Translations under genes and position numbers: made by a program
The notes under the pieces: model-generated
What the model saw: the letters and a program-made list of their open reading frames with translations, nothing else
Database searches by the model: none
Told to the model about the DNA's origin: nothing
In this document: positions 12,795-13,114 of the stretch, one piece after another
How positions within the stretch are numbered: the stretch's first letter is position 1
Layout: every line of letters begins with the position of its first letter
NCBI GenBank assembly: GCA_946187605.1
Contig: CAMHRH010000016.1
Location: 1-13,114 of the forward strand
DNA from: an uncultured Candidatus Saccharibacteria bacterium
GTDB lineage: Bacteria > Patescibacteriota > Saccharimonadia > Saccharimonadales > Saccharimonadaceae
Reading direction: 5' to 3'
Length of the DNA: 13,114 nucleotides

Positions 12795-13114
12795 CTATTC
12801 CCAGTTAACTTTGATTATCCGTAAAGTTCCTTTTTGATTTTTATAACTATATTCATTGCCGTTATAGATAAAGAACCCGCCATCTTCTGGAACTATTCCG
12901 CTTATCGTTTGGCTAGATAAAAGTTTTTTACTACGATCATACTCTCTTCTCACAGTAGAATATCCTTCATCGCAATACCCCATGAATCCAGAGCGACAGA
13001 CCGAATAGTGAGCGATATATGTTCCCGTATCGCCTATAATCAAATCTATCCTATCGTCTATCTTATATCCGTCTTTAACCCACGATTCGTCATCATCAAA
13101 TTCTTCAGATATGA
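12795..13114 (-). CDS. 3' part of an unrecognised gene running off the window end
   Basis: The frame is open from the window edge to TAG at 12795-12797, giving at least 106 residues of a protein whose start lies beyond 13114. A TTG at 13043 could be read as a start, but the frame continues upstream through ISEEFDDDESWVKDGYKI without a stop, so this is more likely internal. The visible part is polar, aromatic and glycine rich, with strand-like segments (TGTYIAHYSVC, GGFFIYNGNEYSYKN) and two Cys (C-RSGFMGY-C) eight residues apart that could form a disulfide. This suggests an exported or surface beta-rich domain, but that is only compositional inference. Its stop converges on the truncated repeat copy. 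Confidence 0.6.
   Translation of the reverse strand, partial: ISEEFDDDESWVKDGYKIDDRIDLIIGDTGTYIAHYSVCRSGFMGYCDEGYSTVRREYDRSKKLLSSQTISGIVPEDGGFFIYNGNEYSYKNQKGTLRIIKVNWE

Noticed and set aside
12783..12832. An inverted repeat AAGGAAC / GTTCCTT as a terminator for the partial gene.
   Set aside because: The seven-base arms are separated by 36 bases, one arm lies inside the coding region, and no U-tract follows.
12795..13043. A complete 82-residue gene starting at TTG 13043.
   Set aside because: The frame stays open to the window edge through a credible acidic segment, so the gene is better described as partial with its start outside.
1..13114. Recoding of UGA to glycine, as in Gracilibacteria and Absconditabacteria.
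   Set aside because: UGA ends the VWA gene exactly at the ATGA overlap, and the recognised proteins are intact with the standard bacterial code.

Overview
The window looks like part of a compact genome from the Candidate Phyla Radiation, most likely Candidatus Saccharibacteria (TM7). This is an inference. It rests on very tight gene packing, moderate GC, a VWA/TPR pair, an S41 peptidase with an N-terminal anchor, several proteins that resemble conserved but unnamed proteins of that group, and ordinary use of UGA as a stop codon (for example at 988-990), which argues against the recoded Gracilibacteria and Absconditabacteria. No rRNA, tRNA, CRISPR array, transposase or integrase was seen.

Layout. 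(1) 1-1742, plus strand: a membrane-anchored VWA protein overlaps a membrane-anchored TPR-like protein by ATGA, as in the tail of a Bat-type (MoxR/VWA/TPR) operon that starts upstream of the window. (2) 1739-2890, minus: a cysteine desulfurase, convergent with region 1. (3) 2977-4245, plus: a 12-TM MFS-like membrane protein, divergent from the desulfurase. (4) 7810 down to 4166, minus: an operon-like series of S41/C-terminal processing peptidase, a DUF4868/KwaB-like protein, a TatD-family metallohydrolase and two small unrecognised proteins. (5) 7903-10906, plus: a CtpE-like P-type cation ATPase overlapping a short formate/nitrite transporter (FNT) family channel. (6) 11266-10919, minus: an ASCH-domain protein. 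(7) 11287 to the window end: an accessory-looking tail with a small single-TM protein, a highly acidic repeat-containing protein with a terminator, a truncated second copy of the small TM gene, and a partial minus-strand gene running off the end.

Expression logic visible in the sequence. Most genes that begin a transcription unit have a -10 hexamer only 6-9 bases before the start codon and no Shine-Dalgarno sequence, so their mRNAs should be leaderless or nearly so. Downstream genes in operons mostly carry good Shine-Dalgarno sequences (AAGGAGG type) or overlap the preceding gene. At 11273-11280 one perfectly palindromic octamer, ATTATAAT, gives a -10 box on both strands, each 6 bases from its own ATG. 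Only one convincing intrinsic terminator was found (12597-12625). Two of the convergent gene pairs overlap (4 and 80 bases) and the third is 12 bases apart.

The best candidates for something not yet described are: the KwaB-like (DUF4868) gene without KwaA but next to a TatD nuclease; the palindromic bidirectional leaderless promoter; and the duplicated 25-residue leader peptide in the accessory tail, whose two copies differ almost only at synonymous sites.
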